The translations under genes and the position numbers were made by a program. From assembly GCA_905209435.1 (NCBI GenBank), contig CAJLTE010000094.1:1-11516 (forward strand): a DNA stretch of 11,516 nt, given 5' to 3'. Shown in pieces: positions 1 through 5,372 of the stretch. Under the pieces are notes generated by a model, which ran no database searches, had not been told where the DNA came from, and saw only the letters and a program-made list of their open reading frames with translations. The DNA is from an uncultured Blautia sp. (GTDB taxonomy: Bacteria > Bacillota_A > Clostridia > Lachnospirales > Lachnospiraceae). The number at the start of each line of letters is the position of its first letter. Position 1 is the stretch's first letter.

Positions 1-105
1 TTTATCATAGAAGAACCTTCTAAACATTATTTTACAGAAAAAGTTTCATACTCTCTGGATGGCCTTGATTTTTGCTGTTTTAAGCTGTTATTTCTTTATA
101 CCTAA
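1..105 (+). other. Possible 3' end of an upstream gene overlapping the membrane protein
   Basis: Frame 1 is open from the window edge to a TAA at 103-105 and reads as a mixed soluble-type sequence (FIIEEPSKHYFTEKVSYSL and so on) before becoming Cys/Leu-rich past position 60. It could be the tail of an upstream gene with a 47-bp overlap, or the upstream part of one gene shifted out of frame relative to the ORF at 59. The window edge prevents a decision. Confidence 0.25.
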
Positions 106-928
106 TATTTTTTCTGAGGGAGTGATTGATAGAGTTATTTTTAGATATTTAATAATTGCATTTGCTTTTTTGGCTACATTGTCGTTCACTTCATATTTTT
201 ACATATATAGTAAAAAGAAAACATCAAAACGATTCACTAGCATTGTAATAGTCTTGTATAAACTTTTTTTGACGATATGTGTCGTTATTTGTATTCCTAT
301 AATAATTTTTTTGAAAATAACCGAAATAATATTAAGTTACAGAGCTAAAAAGTTAGATAATTTGGAAAACTGGCTTATTATTTTAGTTATTGATTTGTTT
401 GTTATTATGGCTTTGTGTTATATTGATATTTTGAGTGTGCAAAGAGTAACGGAATCTATAATTTATTTTGTAAAAAATCAATACAACTATAATATTATTA
501 AATATCCGTTGGAATTATTTTTGATATTATGCCTATTTAAATTAGAGATGGATGTTACTAATATGATCATACTAAAAGTTATGAATCATTTTGGGATTTC
601 TAAAATAAAAAGGAAAGTAGGCGAAAGACAGAAAAACAAGACCTATGACTATTTGATTAAAGATGATATTTCCAAGTATATAGATGAAAAGAATAATGAT
701 ATAAAGCAATATGAAGAAAAACAAAAGGATAGTTTAAGATATGATTTGGAATATCAAAAGAAAACCATTTGGAAATTTCAATTGGTATGTTTAATTATAT
801 TATTTTTTATTGCAACATTTATTCCAGATTGGTTATTCATGGGGCATCAGGGAGATGCAATTAATGTTATAACTATTTTTACATTAATTATGTTGTATAT
901 TGATAAGAGAAAAGAGTGGAGATATTAA
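59..928 (+). CDS. Multi-pass membrane protein of unknown function
   Basis: I do not recognise a family. The 289-residue protein is very hydrophobic, with about six or seven likely membrane segments (roughly residues 1-18, 26-50, 60-90, 103-124, 147-164, 239-259 and 266-283). A charged, Lys/Glu/Asp-rich stretch at about 175-235 is probably a cytoplasmic loop and may form a coiled coil. Base composition is strongly AT-rich like the downstream Thoeris genes and unlike the region after 2900. The start is uncertain: no clear ribosome site precedes the ATG at 59, and the same frame is open back to a stop at 8-10 with a plausible cationic-hydrophobic lead-in, so the true N-terminus may be upstream or damaged. 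Its place before thsA suggests island cargo or an accessory defence gene, but nothing in the protein itself shows a role. Confidence 0.6.
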   Translation: MALIFAVLSCYFFIPNIFSEGVIDRVIFRYLIIAFAFLATLSFTSYFYIYSKKKTSKRFTSIVIVLYKLFLTICVVICIPIIIFLKITEIILSYRAKKLDNLENWLIILVIDLFVIMALCYIDILSVQRVTESIIYFVKNQYNYNIIKYPLELFLILCLFKLEMDVTNMIILKVMNHFGISKIKRKVGERQKNKTYDYLIKDDISKYIDEKNNDIKQYEEKQKDSLRYDLEYQKKTIWKFQLVCLIILFFIATFIPDWLFMGHQGDAINVITIFTLIMLYIDKRKEWRY

Positions 929-1004
929 TACAGGAGATAGCAGACTTATTATTGAAATTGAAACGTAAAGTTTATAAAATTTTTTTGATGAAAAACGATT
1001 TAAT

Positions 1005-1015
1005 TATGATATAAT
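1005..1015 (+). promoter_or_regulatory. Extended -10 promoter for thsAB
   Basis: TGATATAAT at 1007-1015 is a perfect extended -10 element (TGnTATAAT). A weak -35 candidate, TTGATG at 985-990, sits 19 nt upstream, but extended -10 promoters need little from the -35. Transcription would begin at about 1022, right at the left edge of the TIR remnant, and would read through it into thsA and thsB. Confidence 0.55.
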
Positions 1016-1026
1016 TTGAAATATAG

Positions 1027-1182
1027 ATTCGCCAATGGTGTGCTTGGGAAATCGGAAATTTCTACACAAAGCATAAAGAAGAAAAATATTACACAAGTTT
1101 TTATGATAAAACAGAACCTCGAAACGATATCTTAGATACATTTAGGCCAATGAGAGAAGTAGTTCTAGGAGAGATACGATGA
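1027..1182 (+). pseudogene. C-terminal remnant of a TIR-domain (ThsB-like) gene
   Basis: A 51-codon open stretch with no start codon near its left end ends in a TGA that overlaps the thsA ATG as ATGA (1179-1182). Its first residues read RQWCAWEIGNFY, the Trp-x-x-Glu/aromatic arrangement that surrounds the catalytic Glu in the C-terminal half of TIR and ThsB-type domains. The rest (YYTSFYDKTEPRNDIL, then a tail ending VVLGEIR) looks like genuine coding sequence. The same frame is blocked upstream by TAA at 1012-1014 and TAG at 1024-1026, and I see no matching N-terminal half, so the gene appears to have lost its 5' part. The ATGA overlap indicates it was once translationally coupled to thsA. 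The TIR identity is my inference from a short motif; the truncated coding character is better supported. Confidence 0.5.
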
Positions 1183-2069
1183 AAATATTATTTCGTACAA
1201 TGAGATATAACTGGCGTTACATATTTTCTAAAAGTAACAAAATCGCAGTAGCCCTATTTTCTGTTTGGGGGTTTGTTACATTAGTTACACCTACAGATAT
1301 TATGTTAAATTGTATTGATAATATAGTTCTGCGAATAATTGTAGCCGCGCTTATTTTGATGGTAATCTATTTTGCTATAGTAATAGGGGTCACGATTTAT
1401 ACGAAGCAAAGAAAACAAGTGAAAATTTTTGATCTTCACTCAAATCATTCGTTGTTTGTGGAATATGGGGATTTATTTAATAGCGGAGATCCAAATGAAG
1501 AGAAGAACATTGCTTTTGCTGGGAATCGATGTTTCGACACGATTGTGGATGATGATTTAATAGGGTCAAAAAAAATTCACGGTATGGCACTTAAACGAAT
1601 ATATGAGCAAGGCAATAGGGATTCAGATACAGTCTCGAATGAGATACAAAACAATTTGTCATTGCATGGATATAAGTATACAGATCTCAAACAAAAAGAA
1701 AAACGAAGTGGAAACTTGCGTCGATATGATGTCGGATCGGTTGCTGAAATAAATGGTCTCAACAATGAACAGTATTTTATCTTGGGGCTAACATATTTTG
1801 ACAATGAATTAAGAGCCCATGTCGAAAAGATAGACTATATAAAAGCTATAGCTTCTTTAGTAAAGTATATTTCAGAACGCTCTCAAGGGTTTTCTACATA
1901 TATGCCTGTAATTGGGACGGGAGGGGCTGATGCAGGCAGTGTAAATGACTTAGTTGTCTATATTGTTAAAACAATTGAGCTTTTTAAGGATGAAATAGAT
2001 TGCGATATACATATTGTTGTAAGTGATAAAGAAGAAAAATTAGGTTTGATGAACCTGAAAATGTTATAG
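1179..2069 (+). CDS. thsA: Thoeris type II effector ThsA (two TM helices plus macro domain)
   Basis: This is the membrane-bound death effector of a Thoeris anti-phage system. Residues about 22-42 and 50-74 form two hydrophobic helices. A soluble domain follows from about 82 to the end, with features of the ThsA-type macro domain: FAGNRCFDTIVDDDL at 113-127, a central YDVGSVAEI at 183-191, and the glycine-rich loop PVIGTGGADAG at 243-253 that would contact an ADP-ribose-type ligand. In the family, the macro domain binds the nucleotide signal made by ThsB and the helices then disrupt the membrane. The ATG is preceded by AGGAG seven bases upstream and overlaps the stop of the TIR remnant. thsB follows after 13 bp, so the two form one operon. 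The length of 296 residues suggests an intact protein. This is the TM-macro form, distinct from the SIR2-SLOG ThsA of type I Thoeris. Confidence 0.82.
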   Translation: MKILFRTMRYNWRYIFSKSNKIAVALFSVWGFVTLVTPTDIMLNCIDNIVLRIIVAALILMVIYFAIVIGVTIYTKQRKQVKIFDLHSNHSLFVEYGDLFNSGDPNEEKNIAFAGNRCFDTIVDDDLIGSKKIHGMALKRIYEQGNRDSDTVSNEIQNNLSLHGYKYTDLKQKEKRSGNLRRYDVGSVAEINGLNNEQYFILGLTYFDNELRAHVEKIDYIKAIASLVKYISERSQGFSTYMPVIGTGGADAGSVNDLVVYIVKTIELFKDEIDCDIHIVVSDKEEKLGLMNLKML

Positions 2070-2082
2070 GGAGGAACCACAC

Positions 2083-2637
2083 GTGAACAGAACAGGTACA
2101 TATGTTGCCTTTGACGGGCAGGGATCGACAGATCCTACAGAAAGCGATATTCATTATTTTAACTTGCTGAAGGCATGGAATAAATCTGGAAGTATAGATT
2201 TTAGGTTTACTAATTCACATGAAAAAACTTATCAGGTACGTGATAGCTCATCAAAAGCAACGCTTTTTAACAGATTAGAAACTAGATTATCAGCGAGTAA
2301 GAATTTTCTTCTGATTATATCGGATAAGACAAATTATGACAGAGGAATTCTTAATTGGGAAATTGAAAAGGCCGTTGATTATTATGAGTTGCCAATCATA
2401 ATAGCATATCCAGGGTATTCTAAGATTGGCGCACCTTCAGAATTGAATAGCATGTGGACAAAATCTTTGGCGGAACGAATAAAAAATGAAAGGGCACATT
2501 GTATACATATACCGTTAAAAAAAGAACCGATATTTGACGCGATTAATCAGTTTTCTGTTGTTAATTCAAAGTATCCTAAGGGAGGCGCTTTGGGGTGTTA
2601 CTCAGAGGAAGCGTATAAAAGCTGGGGTATTGTTTAG
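2083..2637 (+). CDS. thsB: Thoeris protein ThsB, TIR-like signal-producing enzyme
   Basis: This small soluble TIR-like protein (MTH538/DUF1863-type fold) would detect infection and convert NAD+ into an ADP-ribose-based messenger for ThsA. Its 184 residues follow the family pattern: an N-terminal strand YVAFDGQG (7-14), the segment SDIHYFNLLKAWN (21-33), SKNFLLIISDKT (72-83), then the likely catalytic Glu93 in NWEIEKAVDYY (91-101), followed by strand LPIIIAYPG (103-111). The start is a GTG with a strong GGGAGG site eight bases upstream, 13 bp after the thsA stop. The N-terminal half is complete, unlike the TIR remnant before thsA. The type II system is thought to use a His-ADPR signal; I infer that from the paired ThsA type, not from this protein. 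Confidence 0.82.
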   Translation: MNRTGTYVAFDGQGSTDPTESDIHYFNLLKAWNKSGSIDFRFTNSHEKTYQVRDSSSKATLFNRLETRLSASKNFLLIISDKTNYDRGILNWEIEKAVDYYELPIIIAYPGYSKIGAPSELNSMWTKSLAERIKNERAHCIHIPLKKEPIFDAINQFSVVNSKYPKGGALGCYSEEAYKSWGIV

Positions 2638-2672
2638 CAACGTGAAAACGAGCTTCGGCTTATATGCTATTC

Positions 2673-2691
2673 TGGGTACAATTTGGGTACA
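2673..2691 (+). repeat. Tandem 8-bp direct repeat at the island edge
   Basis: TGGGTACA occurs at 2673-2680 and again at 2684-2691, an 11-bp period, about one helical turn. It lies just after thsB and before the change to more GC-balanced sequence. The spacing is like recombinase arm or core sites, but no integrase gene is in the window, so an attachment-site role is only a suggestion. Confidence 0.3.
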
Positions 2692-2720
2692 GCAGCTTTG
2701 TAACCACATTAATAAGATAC

Positions 2721-2747
2721 AAAACCGTATCAAAATGATGCGGTTTT
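2721..2747 (+). terminator. Hairpin after thsB, possible bidirectional terminator
   Basis: The arms at 2721-2731 (AAAACCGTATC) and 2737-2747 (GATGCGGTTTT) form an 11-bp stem with one G-T pair and a 5-nt loop. The A-tract and T-tract lie within the stem, so it could stop transcription on either strand. The U-run is only four bases, so it is moderate as a terminator. Confidence 0.5.
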
Positions 2748-2775
2748 GAAACACAATAACAATAAAGTAACATGA

Positions 2776-2838
2776 AAAATGAAAGATTCAGCATTCTGGT
2801 ATAAACACGTGATAGAGACAAATGGAGTCGAATTATAA
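2776..2838 (+). pseudogene. 3' tail of a GH1 beta-glucosidase gene
   Basis: Frame 1 encodes a 20-residue stretch ending in TAA at 2836-2838. It contains DSAFWYKHVIETNG, which matches the typical C-terminus of family 1 glycosidases and 6-phospho-beta-glucosidases (K-x-S-x-x-W-Y-K-x-V-I-x-x-N-G). A stop at 2773-2775 immediately precedes it, and no GH1 body is present upstream, where the Thoeris island lies instead. The gene has lost all but its last residues, so this marks a deletion or insertion junction at about 2776. Confidence 0.55.
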
Positions 2839-2937
2839 AAAGAAGAGACCGGATATGAAGATCCATCTTTTTGCGATCTGATGTGGAAAATCTGGAGAAG
2901 AATCATTGGGTCCGGCAGAAGTATTGAAGCTTCATGA
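2839..2937 (+). pseudogene. Nudix hydrolase fragment, first frame
   Basis: Directly after the GH1 stop, frame 1 reads KEETGYEDPSFCDLMW. EETGYE is the typical second half of a Nudix box (RExxEExGxx) followed by the usual aromatic/Glu residues. The frame then degenerates and stops at 2935-2937. The first half of the Nudix box and everything upstream are absent, so this cannot be a working enzyme. What appears to be the rest of the same domain continues in another frame (see 2906-3505), which points to a frameshifting indel near 2880-2900. Confidence 0.45.
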
Positions 2938-3505
2938 GGTTTCAGTAAAAGAATTCCAGACGCTTGTGGCAACAGGGGAAGTGAAGCATGTTGCAGGCCT
3001 TGCAGCGTGGGCACGCTGGATGAGCAGAGAAGATGAAAAAATAATGGAATATCATGGACTGGTATCTTATAACCCGGACAAATATCAGGAAGATCATGTA
3101 TCCTGGTGGGACTGTGTCGACGTGATCTCTTCCAGCGGATATTATCCGATTGATCAATGGGAGCAGGAACTGGATCGTATCGAAAAAACCGTCTTAAAAT
3201 ATAGGAAACCATTTTTCTTTGCCGAAGCGGGATGTATGTCACGAAAAGGCTCCGGGATGATTCCGAATAACTGGGAATTGCAGGGAGAACTTCGCCTGGA
3301 AGAACAGTGTGAATGGTATCGTGCAATGTTTGAGGCCTGTAAGAAACGACCATGGCTTCGTGGCTTTGCTTTATGGGAATGGGCACCAAAGCTGCCTTCT
3401 GCGTCCGAGGCATGGAAGGACGACAGTTATGAAATATGTGAGAAACCGGTGCAGGTGATAATAAAGAGATTCTATGAGCATGAGGCAGGAACCTCATTAA
3501 TGTAA
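2906..3505 (+). pseudogene. Nudix tail fused to GH113-like glycosidase C-terminus
   Basis: This 199-codon open frame looks chimeric. Residues about 3-38 (VLKLHEVSVKEFQ, then GEVKH and GLAAWARW) resemble the C-terminal end of a Nudix hydrolase. From about 50 onward it follows GH113-like glycoside hydrolases: YNPDKYQED (55-63), WWDCVDVISSSGYYPID (67-83), the likely nucleophile Glu107 in FFFAEAGC, and RGFALWEW (152-159) near the end. The upstream half of the barrel, including the acid/base Glu, is missing, so catalytic activity is unlikely. The only start available for the full frame is a TTG with a modest GGAG site. An in-frame ATG at 3044 would yield only the glycosidase part. An intrinsic terminator follows within 20 bp. 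I treat it as a decayed gene, although a short protein could still be made. Confidence 0.55.
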
Positions 3506-3521
3506 TATTTGTAAAGGAAAA

Positions 3522-3572
3522 AGAACAGTCTGTTTGGATGGAATGAATTTCTGTCATGACAGACTGTTTTTC
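3522..3572 (+). terminator. Intrinsic terminator after the GH113-like remnant
   Basis: The arms AACAGTCTGT (3524-3533) and ACAGACTGTT (3559-3568) pair perfectly over 10 bp and run into TTTTT. The long loop contains a small inner palindrome (TGTCATGACA). Confidence 0.7.
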
Positions 3573-3589
3573 TATTCCATTATCAATAG

Positions 3590-3618
3590 TTGATTTGCGG
3601 AAAACATCGAAATATATG
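3590..3618 (+). promoter_or_regulatory. Candidate promoter for the DUF134-NifX gene
   Basis: TTGATT (3590-3595) and TATATG (3613-3618) are separated by 17 bp. The predicted start would fall almost on the ribosome site, giving a very short leader, so this is a weak call. Confidence 0.3.
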
Positions 3619-3636
3619 TGTCGTGAGGAGCAGTTT

Positions 3637-4410
3637 ATGCCGAGACCAGTAAAATGCAGAAAAGTTTGCCATTTTCCCAATGTTTTAGAATTCTTTCCGG
3701 CAGATGATACTGAGAAAAAAACACCTATTGTTCTGACTGTAGATGAGTACGAGACAATCCGTCTTTTGGACAAGAAAGGTTATAGTCAGGAGCAGTGCGC
3801 AGCATCTATGCAAGTCGCAAGAACAACCGTTCAACGGATTTACGAGATTGCCAGGAAGAAAATAGCAGATGCTCTCATTGATGGATATCCACTCAGAATC
3901 GAGGGTGGGGATTTCAGAATCTGTGACGGCCAGAGCAGTAACTGCAACCTTGGAGGGTGTTACAAGCAGGAAATTTACCAAAAATATGCAGCGGAAAAAG
4001 GAGAAGGTATCATGAGAATAGCAGTAACGTATGAAAATGGACAGATTTTTCAGCACTTTGGACACACAGAGACATTTAAGATTTACGATGTAGAGGAAGG
4101 AAAAGTAGTACATTCAGAAGTAGTAGATACGAATGGAAGCGGACATGGCGCATTGGCAGGAGTTCTTAATGCATTGAACGCAGATGTTTTGATCTGTGGC
4201 GGAATCGGAGGCGGCGCACAGACAGCGTTAGCGGCAGCCGGCATTAAGCTTTTCGGAGGAGTTTCCGGAGATGCGGATGAAGCAGTAGAAGCGTTTATCA
4301 ATGAAACACTCGATTATAATCCGGATGTGAAGTGTTCTCATCATGAGCACAGCCACGGGGAAGGACATACATGTGGCGACCATGGATGTGGAAGCCATAG
4401 CTGTCATTAA
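3637..4410 (+). CDS. DUF134-NifX/NifB-type fusion protein with His/Cys-rich tail
   Basis: A 257-residue protein with two domains. Residues 1-115 match the DUF134 family: MPRPVKCR start, TVDEYETIRLLD (34-45), a helix-turn-helix-like segment SQEQCAASMQVARTTVQRI (50-68), then a Cys pattern (C96, C103, C108). Residues about 126-225 match the dinitrogenase iron-molybdenum cofactor (NifX/NifB C-terminal) fold: MRIAVTYENGQIFQHFGH (126-143) and DVLICGGIGGGA (183-194). The last 25 residues are rich in His and Cys (HHEHSHGEGH, CGDHGCGSH) and could bind metal. I chose the ATG at 3637 because it opens the DUF134 motif and has GAGGAG six bases upstream; the frame is open further up but covers the preceding terminator. 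In many clostridia such genes sit near iron-sulfur assembly or metal genes, and a DNA-binding or metal-handling role is likely. No other nif gene is in the window, so nitrogen fixation is not implied. Confidence 0.85.
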   Translation: MPRPVKCRKVCHFPNVLEFFPADDTEKKTPIVLTVDEYETIRLLDKKGYSQEQCAASMQVARTTVQRIYEIARKKIADALIDGYPLRIEGGDFRICDGQSSNCNLGGCYKQEIYQKYAAEKGEGIMRIAVTYENGQIFQHFGHTETFKIYDVEEGKVVHSEVVDTNGSGHGALAGVLNALNADVLICGGIGGGAQTALAAAGIKLFGGVSGDADEAVEAFINETLDYNPDVKCSHHEHSHGEGHTCGDHGCGSHSCH

Positions 4411-4460
4411 GAAAAATAGCAAAAAATAATAATACAAAAGAATGTGTCAAGGTAATGGAG

Positions 4461-4486
4461 AAAGGCAACTGTTGACTTTTGCCTTT
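4461..4486 (+). terminator. Terminator of the DUF134-NifX gene
   Basis: The arms AAAGGCAA (4461-4468) and TTGCCTTT (4479-4486) pair over 8 bp. The 3' arm ends in a T-run. It overlaps the -35 box of the next promoter. Confidence 0.55.
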
Positions 4487-4500
4487 TAGCGTGTTAAAAT
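4472..4500 (+). promoter_or_regulatory. Sigma-A promoter upstream of the TauE-PucR unit
   Basis: TTGACT (4472-4477) and TAAAAT (4495-4500) are spaced by an ideal 17 bp. Transcription would start at about 4507, only about ten bases before a strong terminator hairpin. The -35 box lies in the loop of the previous gene's terminator. Confidence 0.65.
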
Positions 4501-4516
4501 CGAGAATGTAGAAAAC

Positions 4517-4559
4517 AAAGACGTTTTGCAGTCATTATTGCAAAGCGTCTTTTTATTTT
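4517..4559 (+). terminator. Leader terminator/attenuator before the TauE-type gene
   Basis: AAAGACGTTTTGCA (4517-4530) pairs with 4539-4552 over 14 bp with one G-T pair, and the sequence runs on into TTTTTATTTT. It lies between the promoter at 4472-4500 and the gene at 4618, so transcripts from that promoter would mostly end after about 50 nt unless the hairpin is overridden. Confidence 0.65.
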
Positions 4560-4580
4560 ATCAGCAGTGATAAAGAGTGT

Positions 4581-4590
4581 GCGGTAAACA
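4581..4590 (+). promoter_or_regulatory. Candidate operator GCGGTAAACA, copy 1
   Basis: This 10-mer just before the TauE-type gene recurs in inverted orientation at 6746-6755 before the aminotransferase gene. The regulator gene lies between them. Function is inferred only from the coincidence. Confidence 0.25.
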
Positions 4591-4617
4591 GATAATACAG
4601 AAAAGGAAGAATGCTTT

Positions 4618-5328
4618 ATGAAAGAATTGTTATTTTTGTTTGTATTGTTTGTTTCTAATGTTATTCAGGCTATCACAGGGTTTGCCGGTACGGTATTGGC
4701 GATGCCGCCCTCCGTTTATTTGCTTGGGCTGGATCATGCAAAGGTGGTCCTGAATGTTATGGCCTGGCTGTCCGGACTGATGATCGCAGTGACTGGATAT
4801 CGACATATAAACTGGAAAGAATTGCTTAAGATGTCTGCGGTCATGTTGGTTGGAATGTTTGCAGGGATACAGATCTGCCGGATCGTGAAATCTGAAAATA
4901 TTCTTCTGACAATATATGGAATCATAATCGTCGTAGTTGCATTAAAGAATCTGTGCATCCATACAGAGAAAAAACTTCCGGATCTCATTTTGTGGATAGT
5001 TCTGATCCTGGCAGGGATAATTCATGGTATGTTTGTATCAGGAGGGGCGTTACTTGTGATCTATGCAACACAGGTACTGAAAGAAAAAGAAGAATTTCGT
5101 GCGACAGTGGCCCCTGTATGGGTGGTGCTGAATTTTTTTCTGATGGTTACCCAGTTCAGGAGCGGCCTGGTTGGAACGGCAGATATTCGACTGATCTGTA
5201 TCAGTATCCTGCCATTACTTATAGCTACATGGTTAGGTAAAAAGCTGGTATGTAAAGTATCTCAGAAGGTATTTCTGAATCTGACTTATATACTGCTTCT
5301 GATATCTGGAGTATCTTTGATCGTTTGA
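4618..5328 (+). CDS. TauE/SafE-family membrane exporter (probable sulfonate export)
   Basis: A 236-residue membrane protein with about seven or eight hydrophobic helices in two related halves. The family signatures are the N-terminal QAITGFAGTVLAMPPSVYL (17-35) and, at the start of the second half, HGMFVSGGALLVIYATQ (136-152). TauE/SafE proteins are thought to move sulfite, sulfoacetate, isethionate or related anions across the membrane. Beside a Toa-like aminotransferase and an aldehyde-reducing dehydrogenase, the attractive role is export of isethionate, the end product of taurine nitrogen assimilation, but the substrate cannot be read from sequence. AAGGAAG ends nine bases before the ATG. 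The PucR-type gene follows after 44 bp, so the two are probably cotranscribed. The leader contains a promoter and a hairpin that may attenuate expression. Confidence 0.85.
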   Translation: MKELLFLFVLFVSNVIQAITGFAGTVLAMPPSVYLLGLDHAKVVLNVMAWLSGLMIAVTGYRHINWKELLKMSAVMLVGMFAGIQICRIVKSENILLTIYGIIIVVVALKNLCIHTEKKLPDLILWIVLILAGIIHGMFVSGGALLVIYATQVLKEKEEFRATVAPVWVVLNFFLMVTQFRSGLVGTADIRLICISILPLLIATWLGKKLVCKVSQKVFLNLTYILLLISGVSLIV

Positions 5329-5372
5329 TGCAGTTGATCACAGGAAGCTGCGGTGGAGAAAGGTGTATAAAT

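Noticed and set aside
916..1013. Small GTG-started frame of 32 codons overlapping the end of the membrane protein
   Set aside because: It lacks a convincing ribosome site, has no recognisable motif and contains the thsAB promoter; it could be another remnant, but the support is too thin.
2534..2749. 71-codon frame overlapping the 3' end of thsB
   Set aside because: It overlaps a confident gene out of frame, has no ribosome site, and its last part is the hairpin sequence.
3556..3636. Upstream extension of the DUF134-NifX frame
   Set aside because: The extra 27 codons cover the terminator of the previous gene and precede the canonical MPRPVK start with its own ribosome site.
2730..3773. Long minus-strand open frame of 347 codons
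   Set aside because: It runs antisense to the Nudix/GH113 remnant, a terminator and the DUF134 start. The product is Ser/His/Pro-rich with no recognisable domain, so it is a shadow frame.
3637..4410. Evidence for nitrogen fixation from the NifX-like domain and the NifI-like P-II protein
   Set aside because: No nifH, nifD or nifK is present, and both families are common outside diazotrophs.
5325..5372. Upstream TTG/ATG starts for the PucR-type gene overlapping the exporter stop
   Set aside because: The 16-residue extension has no family resemblance, while the ATG at 5373 starts the typical PucR motif behind a plausible ribosome site.
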